Assembly (NCBI GenBank): GCA_963855995.1
Contig: OY979717.1
Location: 46,280,044-46,344,043, forward strand
DNA length: 64,000 bases
Reading direction: 5' to 3'
From: Muricea muricata
Taxonomy: Eukaryota; Cnidaria; Anthozoa; Malacalcyonacea; Plexauridae
The stretch's first letter is position 1; every line of letters starts with the position of its first letter. The position numbers were made by a program, and so were the translations under genes. Shown here one piece after another: positions 1-10,276 of this stretch. Below the pieces are notes generated by a model. It saw nothing but the letters and a program-made list of their open reading frames with translations. It was not told the DNA's origin and did not search any database.

Positions 1-742
1 AGACATGTTGCAAGAGTGATGTTACACTGTGCAATGACTAGAAAAGGCGTTGCAGCGTAGCGGCAACCTTCACGAGATGTAGAACCTGATGCGTACGTCG
101 TGCAATGCATCTCGCAACAAAAATGTTGCGCGACTTTTTGATTGCGAGGCATAGTAGCCTACACCTTGCATTTTCGTTGGCAACTTGTGCCGCAACAAAA
201 TTGCGAAACAAGTTGCGTCATAAGTTGGATAAATCTTTAATCTTTATTCATAAACTCATTAATAATTCATGAAAAAATTCAAAAGAATTAAATACGTGTT
301 TAATGAGTGTCTTTATATGTGATAAAACGCGCTTCAAATTTCCACTTGTATTTTCTCAGCTAATAAAAAGTTATTTTTGAAAATTATTTCGCCAATGCCG
401 TGATATAACTGAGACGTTTTTGGAGCCGTTTAAAAAACTTGTAGCTAGTTCGTGTTTTATCACATCTAAGAAACTCCGCAGCGCGTCGTGTTTTAAATAT
501 GATAAAACATTCCTACTCGTTTATTAAACATTATACATAAAATATCTTTTAACACGGTAGCCTAATTACTCTTATATATTCATTCTGATTTTCCGTGCCA
601 TATAACTATCACCCATTATATCTAATACCCTTAACATTAATTATATTTACATACATACATACATACGTACAAATATACATACTTAATTACTTTCAGATAT
701 ATAATTTATATTTATTTGTTTATAAGGGTAAAGCCGCTTAAA

Positions 743-1160
743 TTAAGAAAAAGACAAATCCTGTATATTTTTAGTCATTTCATCCGATAATTCGTTCCAC
801 CCATGTGCTGCTCTATAAGAGAAACTTCTTTTTAGAAAATTAGTTTTTGGTTTAGGCAAAGATAATTTAATATTTTTACTCTTCAGAGAATAATTGCACC
901 TAGGAGAATATGAGGAAGTACTAGAGCATTGTACATATTGTTTAAAATATGTATTGAGAAACAAATGACTCTAGCTCTTCTCTATAACGCAATACCTTTT
1001 GAGATTTATTTTACACTGTGCGTCAATCGTGTGCATACCCAGCTAAAAATCTCTGGGAAATCTTCCAAATTTTTAGACGATATCTAGATCCTATTATCAT
1101 ATACTCCGTTTTGGTATCGTTTAGCGTGAGTTTATTGCATCAAAGCCAACTATGAACATT
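743..1160 (-). pseudogene. LINE reverse transcriptase 3' fragment
   Basis: On the minus strand, one frame near 1060-1155 reads NKLTLNDTKTEYMIIGSR, the palm/thumb segment of Jockey/CR1-type LINE reverse transcriptases. A second frame at 743-964 gives the family's C-terminal tail (LSLPKPKTNFLKRSFSYRAA...WNEL). The stretch between them is frameshifted and shortened, so this is a decayed 3' remnant. No endonuclease or upstream RT motifs are visible nearby. Confidence 0.7.
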
Positions 1161-2310
1161 CTTAAGATCTTTTTAAGTTTAATCTCGATTTCACTAGAAT
1201 GCAAAACTTCTCCAAGATTTCCCTCACCAGTTGATATATCTTCGTTTTTTTCAATATTACTCGCATGTTCATCCTCGCTAGCTCTCGTTAATTGATATGT
1301 CTTTATATAGATCGATTATTATTGTTTATATCCTAACCCTCGATATGGTTAACAAACTTTCGATGGACTTTGGCAGCTTAGAAGTTTGTGTCGGACATAT
1401 ATTTATTGCCGTTTGATCGTTCTGCCCGAGCGTTTGATTTAGCTACACAGGCATGTATCCGGCTGGTCAGACATTACCCTTTTCTGCCTGGAAATATTCG
1501 CTTTTACTATGCCATGTAACCAGTAGCACCTAAGAATCGAACCGCTATGTCCTGCAGCTCGGTGATCGCTATATGTACTACATTCGGCTATTCTCCACTA
1601 ATTTCCGTAAGCACAAATGCTTTAAGGTTTTCTAAAGTTCCTGATCGTTTTACCTTTTATAGGGCAAAGTTAGCCATACAAACCTTGTTAACTGTTGCAG
1701 AACACATTTTGTAACACTCCAGGAACATCTACACCTTCTGCACGATTCCGTTGTGTAGTCGATTATTTAATGTGGTGTGTTTTAACTCTATTGCCAAAGT
1801 CTTTTCACTCACATATAATTCGGCAAATTTATCTAAGGGCATGAATGATTTCGAAGCGATTTGGTAAGGTAAATCTTACCTTTCTTGATTCGTGTTCAAG
1901 TCACGACTCCCGTCTTTTAGTGTAACAGTGCCTTTGTACTGAACTTTGACAGCTCTGGATGCTTCGAAAAATGATAACGCATAAGCTAGTACAGTAGCTA
2001 CATAATATTCCCATGTGCATGTTCAAATTGATACAACAGATTCTGATTAATTCATTTGCGGAGCTGCGGGTTAAAGGGTTTATTTTTTATATACCTGTGT
2101 AATAGGATGTTGCTCGCATGTGTGTATCAGTCAGCGTTAGTCATAATAAGGCAGTCCTTGTAAGGTCATCCAATCCTTGATTTTCAAAGCTGAAATTTTT
2201 ATATCTTAATATTCTTTATTTGTTTCTATTATTCTATCATTTTAATATCCTTTATTTGTTTCACAACAACCTTGTTTAACAAACGGTGGTTGTTTATTTC
2301 TTCGAACATT
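1161..2310. other. No recognisable gene
   Basis: No frame shows a family I recognise, and no inverted-repeat element is obvious. Stops are frequent in all frames. Confidence 0.5.
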
Positions 2311-2370
2311 CAAATCTTGTTTTTTCAAATCTTGTTTTTTCAAATCTTGTTTTTTCAAATCTTGTTTTTT
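2311..2370. repeat. 15 bp tandem repeat, four copies
   Basis: CAAATCTTGTTTTTT is repeated exactly four times without interruption, a short perfect minisatellite. Confidence 0.95.
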
Positions 2371-2639
2371 AACGTTGTAAAGCAAAAACAACTGAACTTT
2401 TTTGCTTAAAATACTCTCACTAAAAGTCAGCCCGATCCGGATCTAACACGTAAGAGCAAAAGTGGTCCGTGATATAAATCTAGAATAATAAGGGGGACCT
2501 CAAGCGGCAATTTGCAGATTTACATCCGGCTTCACTTTTTTGTACGGATTTTTAATGAGATGCGTTATCAATTCAATATAGATCAGTGGTAATAACCGAT
2601 ATGTTAGCATAATTTAATACAAACACACAAAAGAGGGAA

Positions 2640-2750
2640 AGTCTTTGTCACACAAATTTGACGCACAAAAGCTTTGCTTGAGAAAATTCGTTCTTGGTTG
2701 TGGCAACTTCAAGTCAGTTTTCGAACTTTCTAAATTATAACCCCTAACAA
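2640..2750 (-). pseudogene. LINE C-terminal tail fragment
   Basis: The minus strand encodes YNLESSKTDLKLPQPRTNFL followed by KQSF, the same RT C-terminal motif as at 743-964 but a diverged copy. Only about 25 residues remain. Confidence 0.55.
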
Positions 2751-3084
2751 GAACATTAAGACTTACCTTAGTAGCTACAGCATGTGGTATGCTCAAATAT
2801 TTCCCTTAAAAAGTCAAGTCTTTGCGATGAAACCGAAGGCAACTAATTCCAAAAATTCATTTTACCATAACTTATACATTTTTTTAGCGAAGTGTACATT
2901 GAAATGGAAAAGTGAGAATGAAGTCGATGTTATGAAATATATCTATAATCATTGTAATTCAAGAAAACAACTCACTCACAACTCACAACTTAAGTGGTTT
3001 TTCTTGGAAACAATGGATTTGGTTTTCTTTTCGCACACTGGCCAATAAAAGAAGTCAATCCGGCGATAGGGTAGTTGTTTGACA

Positions 3085-3923
3085 CGCTGACACTCGATTT
3101 TATGTGGGTGATTCTTTTTTTATTTGATCGAAGTTCACAAAATCATATAAATACACATGAAGACGAAGAGGCTACATCTATATCGGACACAAAAGCGGCA
3201 AGACTTCGTAATCGCTACTTGTTGAGGATACAAAATTGAAGATAAAGTAGACGGCACGCTCTCAGAAAAAGTGGAAACTGAGCTGAATTATCCTTTAGTC
3301 ATAAGTGACTATGAAAAAGTACAAGAATTGTATGATACTTCGGCTACTCGGCGATAAATAAGCAAACAAGACAGAAAAATTGGCGGAAATCGTGTGTGTG
3401 TGTTGTTTTGTTTTGTTTGTTTTTTTTTTGGGGGGGGGGGGGGGGGGTAAGTGAAATAATACAATGCCTTTCAAATCAACAACATAATATTAATCCTGCA
3501 ATAATTGGTTTCAATTGAACATGGTTTTTCATGTTATAATAGTTGGAAATATGAAAATTTAATTTCTGCCAGCGATTTTAGTGATTTTATAGATAATTAG
3601 CTGCTGACGGTACCTGGCATGTTGAGTAGTGATTTTCTTGGAAAATATTATAGTTAGGCAATGTTCTGCTTCTAATAACCAGCCCTATAAGCAACAATCT
3701 TAAACACTATAAGCACATCAGAAAGGCTGTTGCTTGCATTGGTCTGAAGTTAGAGCTATGTCGACACTGCCGATTCAGGGCGGGGTCATTTTGAGGACTT
3801 TCGTCCCAGATTCGGGTTTTGGCACATACGTCATGTTTACCGCTATGGTCATTTTACCCTAAAACAGTTGAGATTATGTCTTAGAAATGAAACGCATAAA
3901 AAACCCCTACAGGACCTAGACTA
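3085..3923 (+). repeat. Solo arm of the 44-46 kb foldback element
   Basis: This stretch matches, in direct orientation, the right arm of the foldback at 44068-46127, from the GACACTCGATTTTATGTGGG block to the CAGGACCTAGACTATG end. It includes the short conserved reading frame with the QELYDTSATRR-like end. It carries a long G homopolymer near 3430-3447 that is not in the other copies. No opposing arm is present here. Confidence 0.85.
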
Positions 3924-4850
3924 TGCATATTTTTACGAGCTCCGTGGCATTTTAACGAATCCACAGGGCGATTGAGTCAAAATACAAATAGCGAGTAAAA
4001 ATATACAGCGATATTGTACACCAGAACCTCCAATAAGCTATTTATTTGCTTGAACAGTATGATTTTATTGAAAAAAAATTCGGCAATCGACACAAGTATC
4101 TAAAAGAGTTTCTTCAGCTGGGCAAAAATAGTTTTGTTTTGTTTAACGTTTTCTAATACCACACGACAAGAAATGTATCTTTGAGATTCTCATGATTTAG
4201 GGAATTTACCAAGTTCCTCTCTAGTTCTAAAAAAATTCAAAGGTTTCATCATTGACATACACCGATGCATTTTCTCTGAATTCTATTCTATTCTATCTAT
4301 CACTTCTAAGTTCTGAGTATATAGCTAATGTCAACGCATGAATAGTGCTTGAGTTGACTAAAAGTCCCTCTAACATATTGATCAAGTTAAATTTTCTGTT
4401 CATCTCTGCACGGACTTGAATGTTAGAGAATGTTCTTTGACTCAACTAAGAAATTTTGTCAATAATTAACATGTCTGTTGTTTGCTATCTGGAATAACAC
4501 TCCTCTCTGCCTTTTATTGATTAGACTACATCATCCACATTCAATCTTGACCATTTTAGGACGACAAATGTATGTGGAGTTAAGGCATTATCATACAGCC
4601 CATGCAAGCTATCCCTGTAGTACCTGTAATTGCGAGAGTTTTGCTTACACTAGAAAATTATACAAGCCTCTTAACAGTAAATGTGTCACATTTTCCATCA
4701 GAGCCAGCCATGAAAACATTGTGACCATTCAAAATAAGGGCACGAACTTGCCACTGATCTGTATTTGAACTGCACGATTGCCTTATGATTATAGAGATAC
4801 AATTAGTTCATGAGAACCTGCAACAGTAAGTAGCATTCAAAAGAACTGCT
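3924..4850. other. No recognisable gene
   Basis: A 96-codon open frame at 4478-4768 has no domain I recognise. I see nothing else. Confidence 0.4.
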
Positions 4851-5148
4851 TTAAAGTGTATATGAAATGAAAATTTCGATATCGGGTTTTTTTGCATTTT
4901 CTGAAAATTTGGTCTTTTCTGATCATAAGAAATATAAACCTTTCTTAAAACCTCGCACTAGAAGTTTGTTAATTTTACGGTTAAAGTTCGATTTTTAGAC
5001 AATTTAGTGGCGAAAGACTGGTACCTAGAGATCCGGTTTTGTGACGTATGCAGTGTGACACATCGAAGGGTTTGGCTATACTATGGCTATACGAAAACAA
5101 CAAAATATAACAAACATCAGACAGTTCCGTACATATTTCGCTATAAAA

Positions 5149-5730
5149 ATGTCCGATAACGAAAGCTTCGAATCAGAGACAGAAGGGTCAACAGATAATA
5201 AGGACATCGTCGAGCAATTGTCTGTCGTTTAGCCACATCAATTTGAGCCAGTCGCAGACAGTGACTACGAAGAACACCAAACGGACGAAGACGGCATTCT
5301 TCGTGAAATTCTCGAGGCGAGATTTAAGAAAAATGTGGCTGTTAATTCATGGTAAGTAAAGTTATGAAATTAATATTATATTAACCCATTTCACGACTAT
5401 TTATTACCCTGTTTCGTCTGATATATATACGAGTTTATTTTAATAAGGTGCACGTGTGGACATTGTAGCGACGAACTATTGCAGGAAGCAAGAGAGTATA
5501 GATGCTGTAAGGAGATTTTGGAGTGCACTGGCAAATTTACATTCGATGGCAAGGACGCAGAATGTATCACGCAGCACTGGGATTATGCGGTGGTCACCCA
5601 TCGAACAGTACTAGAGACTGCAGGGGCTTTTCTCTCTGATAAGTCTGGGAAAAAGTATCAGAAACGAACAAGCAGAACCCAAGATGGGCAATTTTTCAAC
5701 CATTATTTTCAAAAAAAAGCTTTCGATTGA
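5149..5730 (+). pseudogene. P2X7 intracellular-domain-like zinc-binding protein, two exons
   Basis: Exon 1 (5149-5351) starts MSDNESFESETEGS, an acidic N-terminus, and ends at a clean donor (GTAAGT). The intron is 5352-5447. Exon 2 (from 5448) reads WCTCGHCSDELLQEAREYRC then CKEI, followed by CITQHWDYAVV and VLETAG. The W-C-x-C-x2-C...CC-x-E pattern and the downstream CIT...VL block are the signature of the P2X7 receptor cytoplasmic C-terminal domain, also found alone in many invertebrate proteins. An in-frame TAG near 5230 in exon 1, and loss of the family's later RWCWG-type motif, make it a pseudogene. It lies wholly inside the TTAA-flanked element, in plus orientation. Confidence 0.65.
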
Positions 5731-6516
5731 CTGCAGCAAAGCAAAACTATTCGCACTAATATTTTCTATAATTAATAGCCAATTGAATAATGATTCACTC
5801 TGTAGAACATGACTCACCCTTCTCTCAGCGCCAAGTCGTTGGTGTCTCCTCTAGAACGACTGAATCTTTCGTTGGTACCGACCCTTCTGATAAGTATCTT
5901 GCCTTTGCCCGGCCATGGTTTTAGCCGTCTGGTACGTCAATGCACAGGTCAATGTGATACCGTGTTCCGAAGCAAGATTTCTTGAAGTGCGCTGAGCATA
6001 TTACCGACGAATTCGTAGGAGTAAAATTCGGCCTATGTTTTTGCACAACAAGATCTAATAGATTCTTAATGTGGACTTAACGAACGGTTGTCAGAGAACG
6101 TAAATTATATGAAAAAAGTAGACTAGAGATCATCATTAGAAGCAGCTATAAGTCCTAAAACGCTATCGTATTTTGCCACGCTACAATATGCAACTCAAAA
6201 TTGTATATATTTATTTGTAGATATGCAAATATTGAGTATTAATCTCCGTGTTATGCTTACACCAGTTATTACAATGTTTGCCATAATTGTAGCTATAGCC
6301 TATTTAAATAATATGCGGTCTGAAACCCACAACGTAGACCTGTGTCTCGTCTCACATAATTTGCATTTTCGTTAATTTATACGCTACAACTCATCATGTT
6401 GTAATTATATCTTATCTATACGTTGAAAGCGATGTCAGTCAAAGTGAATTCGTTTACATTTTTCTTTAAAATCTCTCAAAAACCCAATTCTACCCAGACA
6501 AAGCCATGATTTTTAT
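5731..6516. other. Internal element sequence without a gene
   Basis: This AT-rich stretch between the P2X7-like exon and the inner inverted repeat has no recognisable protein. Confidence 0.4.
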
Positions 6517-7050
6517 AGTCTTTACATACAATTTCGTTCTCCGAGCCTGCGATCCCTTGGGAAGAAAAAGGAGGCTCCGGGATAATCCGTGATCGACACA
6601 TACAAAAAAACTGCATGTCGTCCGTACCGCGCATGCGTTGGAAATAGATATATTCAATAAGCCGCAACAGCCTTTTTCTAAAGCTCTTTGGAGCAATATT
6701 TTTACTATTTTGTTTGTAATGCCAGTGGAAAATATTAGTTTATTTAATTCTGTGTTGGACGAAGCGTTAGAGCGACTGGGTAAGAAGAATCTCAAATTGA
6801 AGGAGTGTCAATACGAAGCGGTAAAGGCTGTTGTTGTCGACCAGAAAGACACGATTTGGAAAGGGTTATGGAAAGTCACTTGTATACCAGCTTCTTCCCT
6901 TCGTGTTATTGAATCTATTTATTTCCAACGCATGCACAGTACGGGCGACATACAGTTTTTTGTATGTGTCGATCACGGATTATCTCAGAGCCTCCGTTTC
7001 CTTCCCAAGGAATCGCAGGCTCGGGGAACGACATTGTGTTTTCAAATATC
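6517..7050. repeat. Inner inverted repeat around a helicase fragment
   Basis: About 140 bp at 6517-6660 (cap of CCTGCGATCCCTTGGGAAG, core CGCATGCGTTGGAAATAGA) is repeated in inverse at 6905-7050. The roughly 245 bp between the arms is the RecQ-like fragment. The arms create mirror-image open frames on both strands that are not genes. Confidence 0.8.
6640..6910 (+). pseudogene. RecQ-like DNA helicase N-terminal fragment
   Basis: The plus strand reads LKLKECQYEAVKAVVVDQKDT and then, after a shift to another frame, GYGKSLVYQLLPFV. This is the start of a superfamily 2 RecQ-type helicase: the segment before motif I followed by the Walker A loop (GxGKS) and YQLLP. The residues between DT and the GYGKS block are disrupted by a short frame-shifting change. 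No later helicase motifs (DEAH, motif III-VI) are present, so it is a short pseudo-exon. Confidence 0.65.
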
Positions 7051-7272
7051 AAAAGATCGCACTGTGTCACACTGCATACGTCACTGGCCGAGCGATGGAA
7101 TGTCAGGAATTTCGCCACTAAATGGTCTCAAAATCGTACTTTAACCGTAAAATTAACAAACTTCTAGTTCGAATTTTTCAGCAAGGTTGGTATTTTTAGG
7201 ATCGGAAAAGACCAAATTTTGAGAAAATGCCAAAAACCAGATATCGAAATTTTCACTTCATATACACTTTAA

Positions 7273-7904
7273 GTAAGGGAAACTTACATTGTTGAAACTC
7301 CCCACTGCTATTTCTTTAGTGCATGAGAAAAGGCCCTCTTTTCGATGTCAGAAGCGCAAAAAAAATTCAATAATGTTCTAATCACGAATATTTACGAAGA
7401 TTACTCCGAAACCTAAGCCTCATTTAACGACTACGGCATAGTGCAAGCTACTTATGGAGCACAATTGAACGCAACGATTCATCCCAGGAATATTGTTAAT
7501 AATTATTTTATATTTGGGATGATAGCTTAAAATATAATTACCACTGCTTATTAATGAACAGAAGAAAAAGGTTACCTCCAAAATAAGGCAAGATTCAGTA
7601 TAATTTTTCAATTTTAATCTGACCCGACGAGATGTTCCAACGCGTTATTTTTCTCTCCCCTTCTCCTGCGGTCCTTCCGAAGCCCGCTTTCTCTATTTTC
7701 AACGGTTTAATTCCTCCACAATATTTTAATTGCTTACTCTCTAGCTTACAAGGAAAGACTGCAGAGTCGCACACCATGTGCATGATAACACCAAATTTAA
7801 AACCGAAAAGGCGAAGAATTGACAAGGTTTTCAAACCGGTTTACGAAATGAGAAATAGAAGACACCTCGCCAAAATTTCACAACAAAACAAGGCTACTGC
7901 ATAG
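7273..7904. other. No recognisable gene
   Basis: Open frames at 7595-7834 (minus) and 7632-7904 (plus) overlap antisense and match nothing I know. Confidence 0.35.
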
Positions 7905-8160
7905 AACTTAGTGAAGCAAGGCCAACGTTATGATACGATTGGAAGTTCTTCGCAATATATCCAATTAATGAGTATAACGTATCGTAGTAATTTGTCAGCT
8001 CAAATTGCTTTGACGTAATGCTTGCATATGAACACAAGGTCTTGTACTCACAGGACAAAATTGTGTGGAAAAACTTGATTTGACGAGCGATAAGTAAAAT
8101 CAAATAGGTCGTGGGCTATGAGTAATGAGGCTAAATTGTTTCGATTCCTTGCTTGATATG
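7905..8160 (+). repeat. Left part of a segment duplicated at 22.3 kb
   Basis: This stretch aligns collinearly with about 22320-22600, sharing GAACACAAGGTCTTGTACTC and GTGGGCTATGAGTAATGAGG. The match stops at GTTTCGATTCCTTGCTTGA and resumes at 16525. Confidence 0.85.
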
Positions 8161-8204
8161 GGGTGCCATATTCGCCAAAATCATATAAATACAATATTAT
8201 TAGA

Positions 8205-8592
8205 ATATTTCATTATTATTAAGCTTATTTTTGTTATTATCCAGCTTATTTTTGTTATTATCTAGCTTATTTTTGTTATTATCCAGCTTATTTTTATTAT
8301 TATTCAGCTGATTTTGTATTATTCAGTACATTTTTATTATTATTCGGCATATTTTTATTATTATTCAGCTGATTCTTATTATTCTGCTTATTTTTATTAT
8401 TCTGCTTATTTTTAATATTCAGCTTATTTTTGATATTCAGCTAATTTTTATTATTCACGACAGCTTATTTTTATTATTCAGCTTATTTTTGTTATTCAGC
8501 TTATTTCTACTATTCAGCTGATTCTTATTATTCAGCTTATTTTTTATTATTCAGCTTATTTTTATTATTCAGCTTATTTCTATTATTCAGCA
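8205..8592. repeat. Degenerate ~19 bp minisatellite
   Basis: About twenty imperfect copies of TTATTATTCAGCTTATTTT run without interruption, immediately upstream of the DDE transposase gene. Confidence 0.9.
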
Positions 8593-8630
8593 CCAATTTT
8601 TCATTAGCCAGAGGTCTGTGACTAGCGCAC

Positions 8631-9977
8631 GTGTTAGCGCACTTTTCAGCACACGTTCAAAATGGCGGAAATTATGTTGGTGATAACTTGAATTTGAGAG
8701 AAATGGTGTATAGAAAACTGTGTTCTGTGGAGCAACTACTTACAGAGCAGACCAATAATAACTTGTTAGATATACCTAGTTTTTTAGAAACAGTTGAAAC
8801 GTTGATGCAATGTGTTGTTTTGTTGGACTCTTTCGAAACAGTTACAGAAAATGTTATGTGTTGTTTAATGCAAGCACATAACCTGCATTCGAGTAACACT
8901 AACGATATCAGAAGAAATAACAATCAAGCACAGGTCAATGATGGCACTAGTTCGGTTGGTCGTCCTTCGTTAATTATCTCAAGGGAGCAAGTCGAGTATT
9001 TGATGGATTGCAATTTCACAGTCAAAGAGATGAGTGACATACTCGGCGTATCCAAAAGAACAGTTGAAAGATGAATGAGTCAATATGAGCTAACAAACAT
9101 GAATAGGTTCACTGCAATAAATGATGAGCGATTGGATGCCAGAGTGAGTGAAATCAAAAGCTCGTCACCGGATTGCGGCTCCAAATTATTATCTGGATAT
9201 CTTCGAGCAAGAAATATCCATGTCCAAAGAAGGCGTGTTAGGGAATCCCTAACTAGGGTTGATCCATTGGATATTCAAGCTCGGCGTTGTAGAACAGTTC
9301 ATCGGAGGGTCTATAATGTTTCACGTCCTCTTGCTTTATGGCACTTTACGGAAATCACAAACTAATACCCTGGCGCTTGGTTGTGCACGGATGCGTTGAC
9401 GGGTATACCCGCTTACCTGTGTACTTAAAGTGCAGCAACAACAATAAGGCGAACACTGTTCTAGCACTTTTTTTAAAGGCTGTAGATGATTGGGGCCTCC
9501 CATCAAGAGTGCGATGTGACAAGGGAGGAGAGAATGTTGATGTTACTTGTTGTATGATTAATCATCCGATGCGAGGGCCAGATCGTGGGTCTGCAATAAC
9601 TGGCAAAAGTGTACACAATCAGCGGATAGAGCGGCTGTGGCGTGATGTCTTTCAGGGAGTGTTGAAACCGTTTTACATTCTTTTCTATTTAATGGAAGAT
9701 TATGGCATACTAGATCCTTGCGACGAAACTGACCTATGGTGTCTTCATTATGTATTTTTGAAGGAAATAAATGATTGTTTATCTCGTTGGGTTGAAGCAT
9801 GGATAAGACATCCACTAAGAACTTAGCACAACCGAAGCCCTTTGCAGCTTTGTATCACTGGCATGCGTTGGAGTAGTATAAATGTCCCTGAACCAGACAG
9901 CAATAACTGGGACCTTTTTGGTATTGATTGGACTGGTCCTATACCCATGGGGGATGAAGCCATTGCAACTACACTGG
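8631..9977 (+). pseudogene. DDE / integrase-core transposase, 5' part, split by gypsy
   Basis: The N-terminal region ends in a helix-turn-helix (FTVKEMSDILGVSKRTVER). The catalytic core follows: [19 protein letters not shown], then CDKGGENV (second Asp), then [15 protein letters not shown] (catalytic Glu), and later NWDLFGIDWTGPIPM. This is the integrase-core family common in cnidarian and fish genomes. Three lesions are visible: an in-frame TGA at 9072-9074 directly after the HTH, a one-base loss near 9350 in the WHF-GNHK block that removes the first catalytic Asp codon and shifts frame, and an in-frame TAG at 9824-9826. The frame runs on to 9977, where the gypsy LTR begins, and resumes at 14847. 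Confidence 0.8.
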
Positions 9978-10126
9978 TATAATGTTTTCAAACTCAACTA
10001 TAAACACATTTATTTACTACCAATATATTACAAATCAAGACACATAAAAACACGTTTGTATACTTCCCGCCATCTTGGAAAATCCCCATTCCTGCCCAGG
10101 CTCCCTACATAAGCCCATACAGCACA
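9978..10126 (-). repeat. Gypsy 3' LTR
   Basis: 149 bp, from TATAATGTTTTC to CATACAGCACA on the plus strand. In element orientation it begins TGTGCTG and ends CATTATA. By eye it is identical to 14693-14841. Confidence 0.95.
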
Positions 10127-10141
10127 TCTCTCCTTTTTTTT
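10127..10141 (-). other. Polypurine tract of the gypsy element
   Basis: On the minus strand AAAAAAAAGGAGAGA lies directly before the 3' LTR, as expected for the plus-strand primer of reverse transcription. Next to it, 10206-10255 is an AACAAT/AAT simple repeat in the 3' untranslated part. Confidence 0.85.
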
Positions 10142-10276
10142 ATAAACAACGTTAATGTTTGTTCCTACTATAGTTCTAATAAACATTCCTCAACAAAATT
10201 CCGTTTTTCACCAATAACAATAACAATAACAATAACAATAATAATAATAATAGTAATACACTCGATAAAATCCCGT

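Larger units (their letters stand above)
4855..7268. mobile_element. 2.4 kb inverted-repeat transposon, TTAA target site
   Basis: About 210 bp at the left (4855-5063) matches the reverse complement of 7058-7268 at roughly 80% by eye. Both ends begin AGTGTATATGAA. TTAA lies directly outside each end (4851-4854 and 7269-7272), which fits a TTAA target duplication as in the piggyBac or Kolobok superfamilies. Inside are a two-exon P2X7-domain-like gene remnant and a RecQ-like helicase fragment inside a second, inner inverted repeat. No transposase domain was recognised, so the superfamily is unassigned. Confidence 0.75.

Noticed and set aside
6476..6795. Minus-strand genes mirroring the plus frames at 6640-7144
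   Set aside because: They result from the inner inverted repeat. The only protein homology is the short RecQ-like stretch on plus.
8205..8592. CRISPR-like periodic repeats
   Set aside because: Units are degenerate, AT-rich and contiguous without spacers, in animal DNA. It is a minisatellite.
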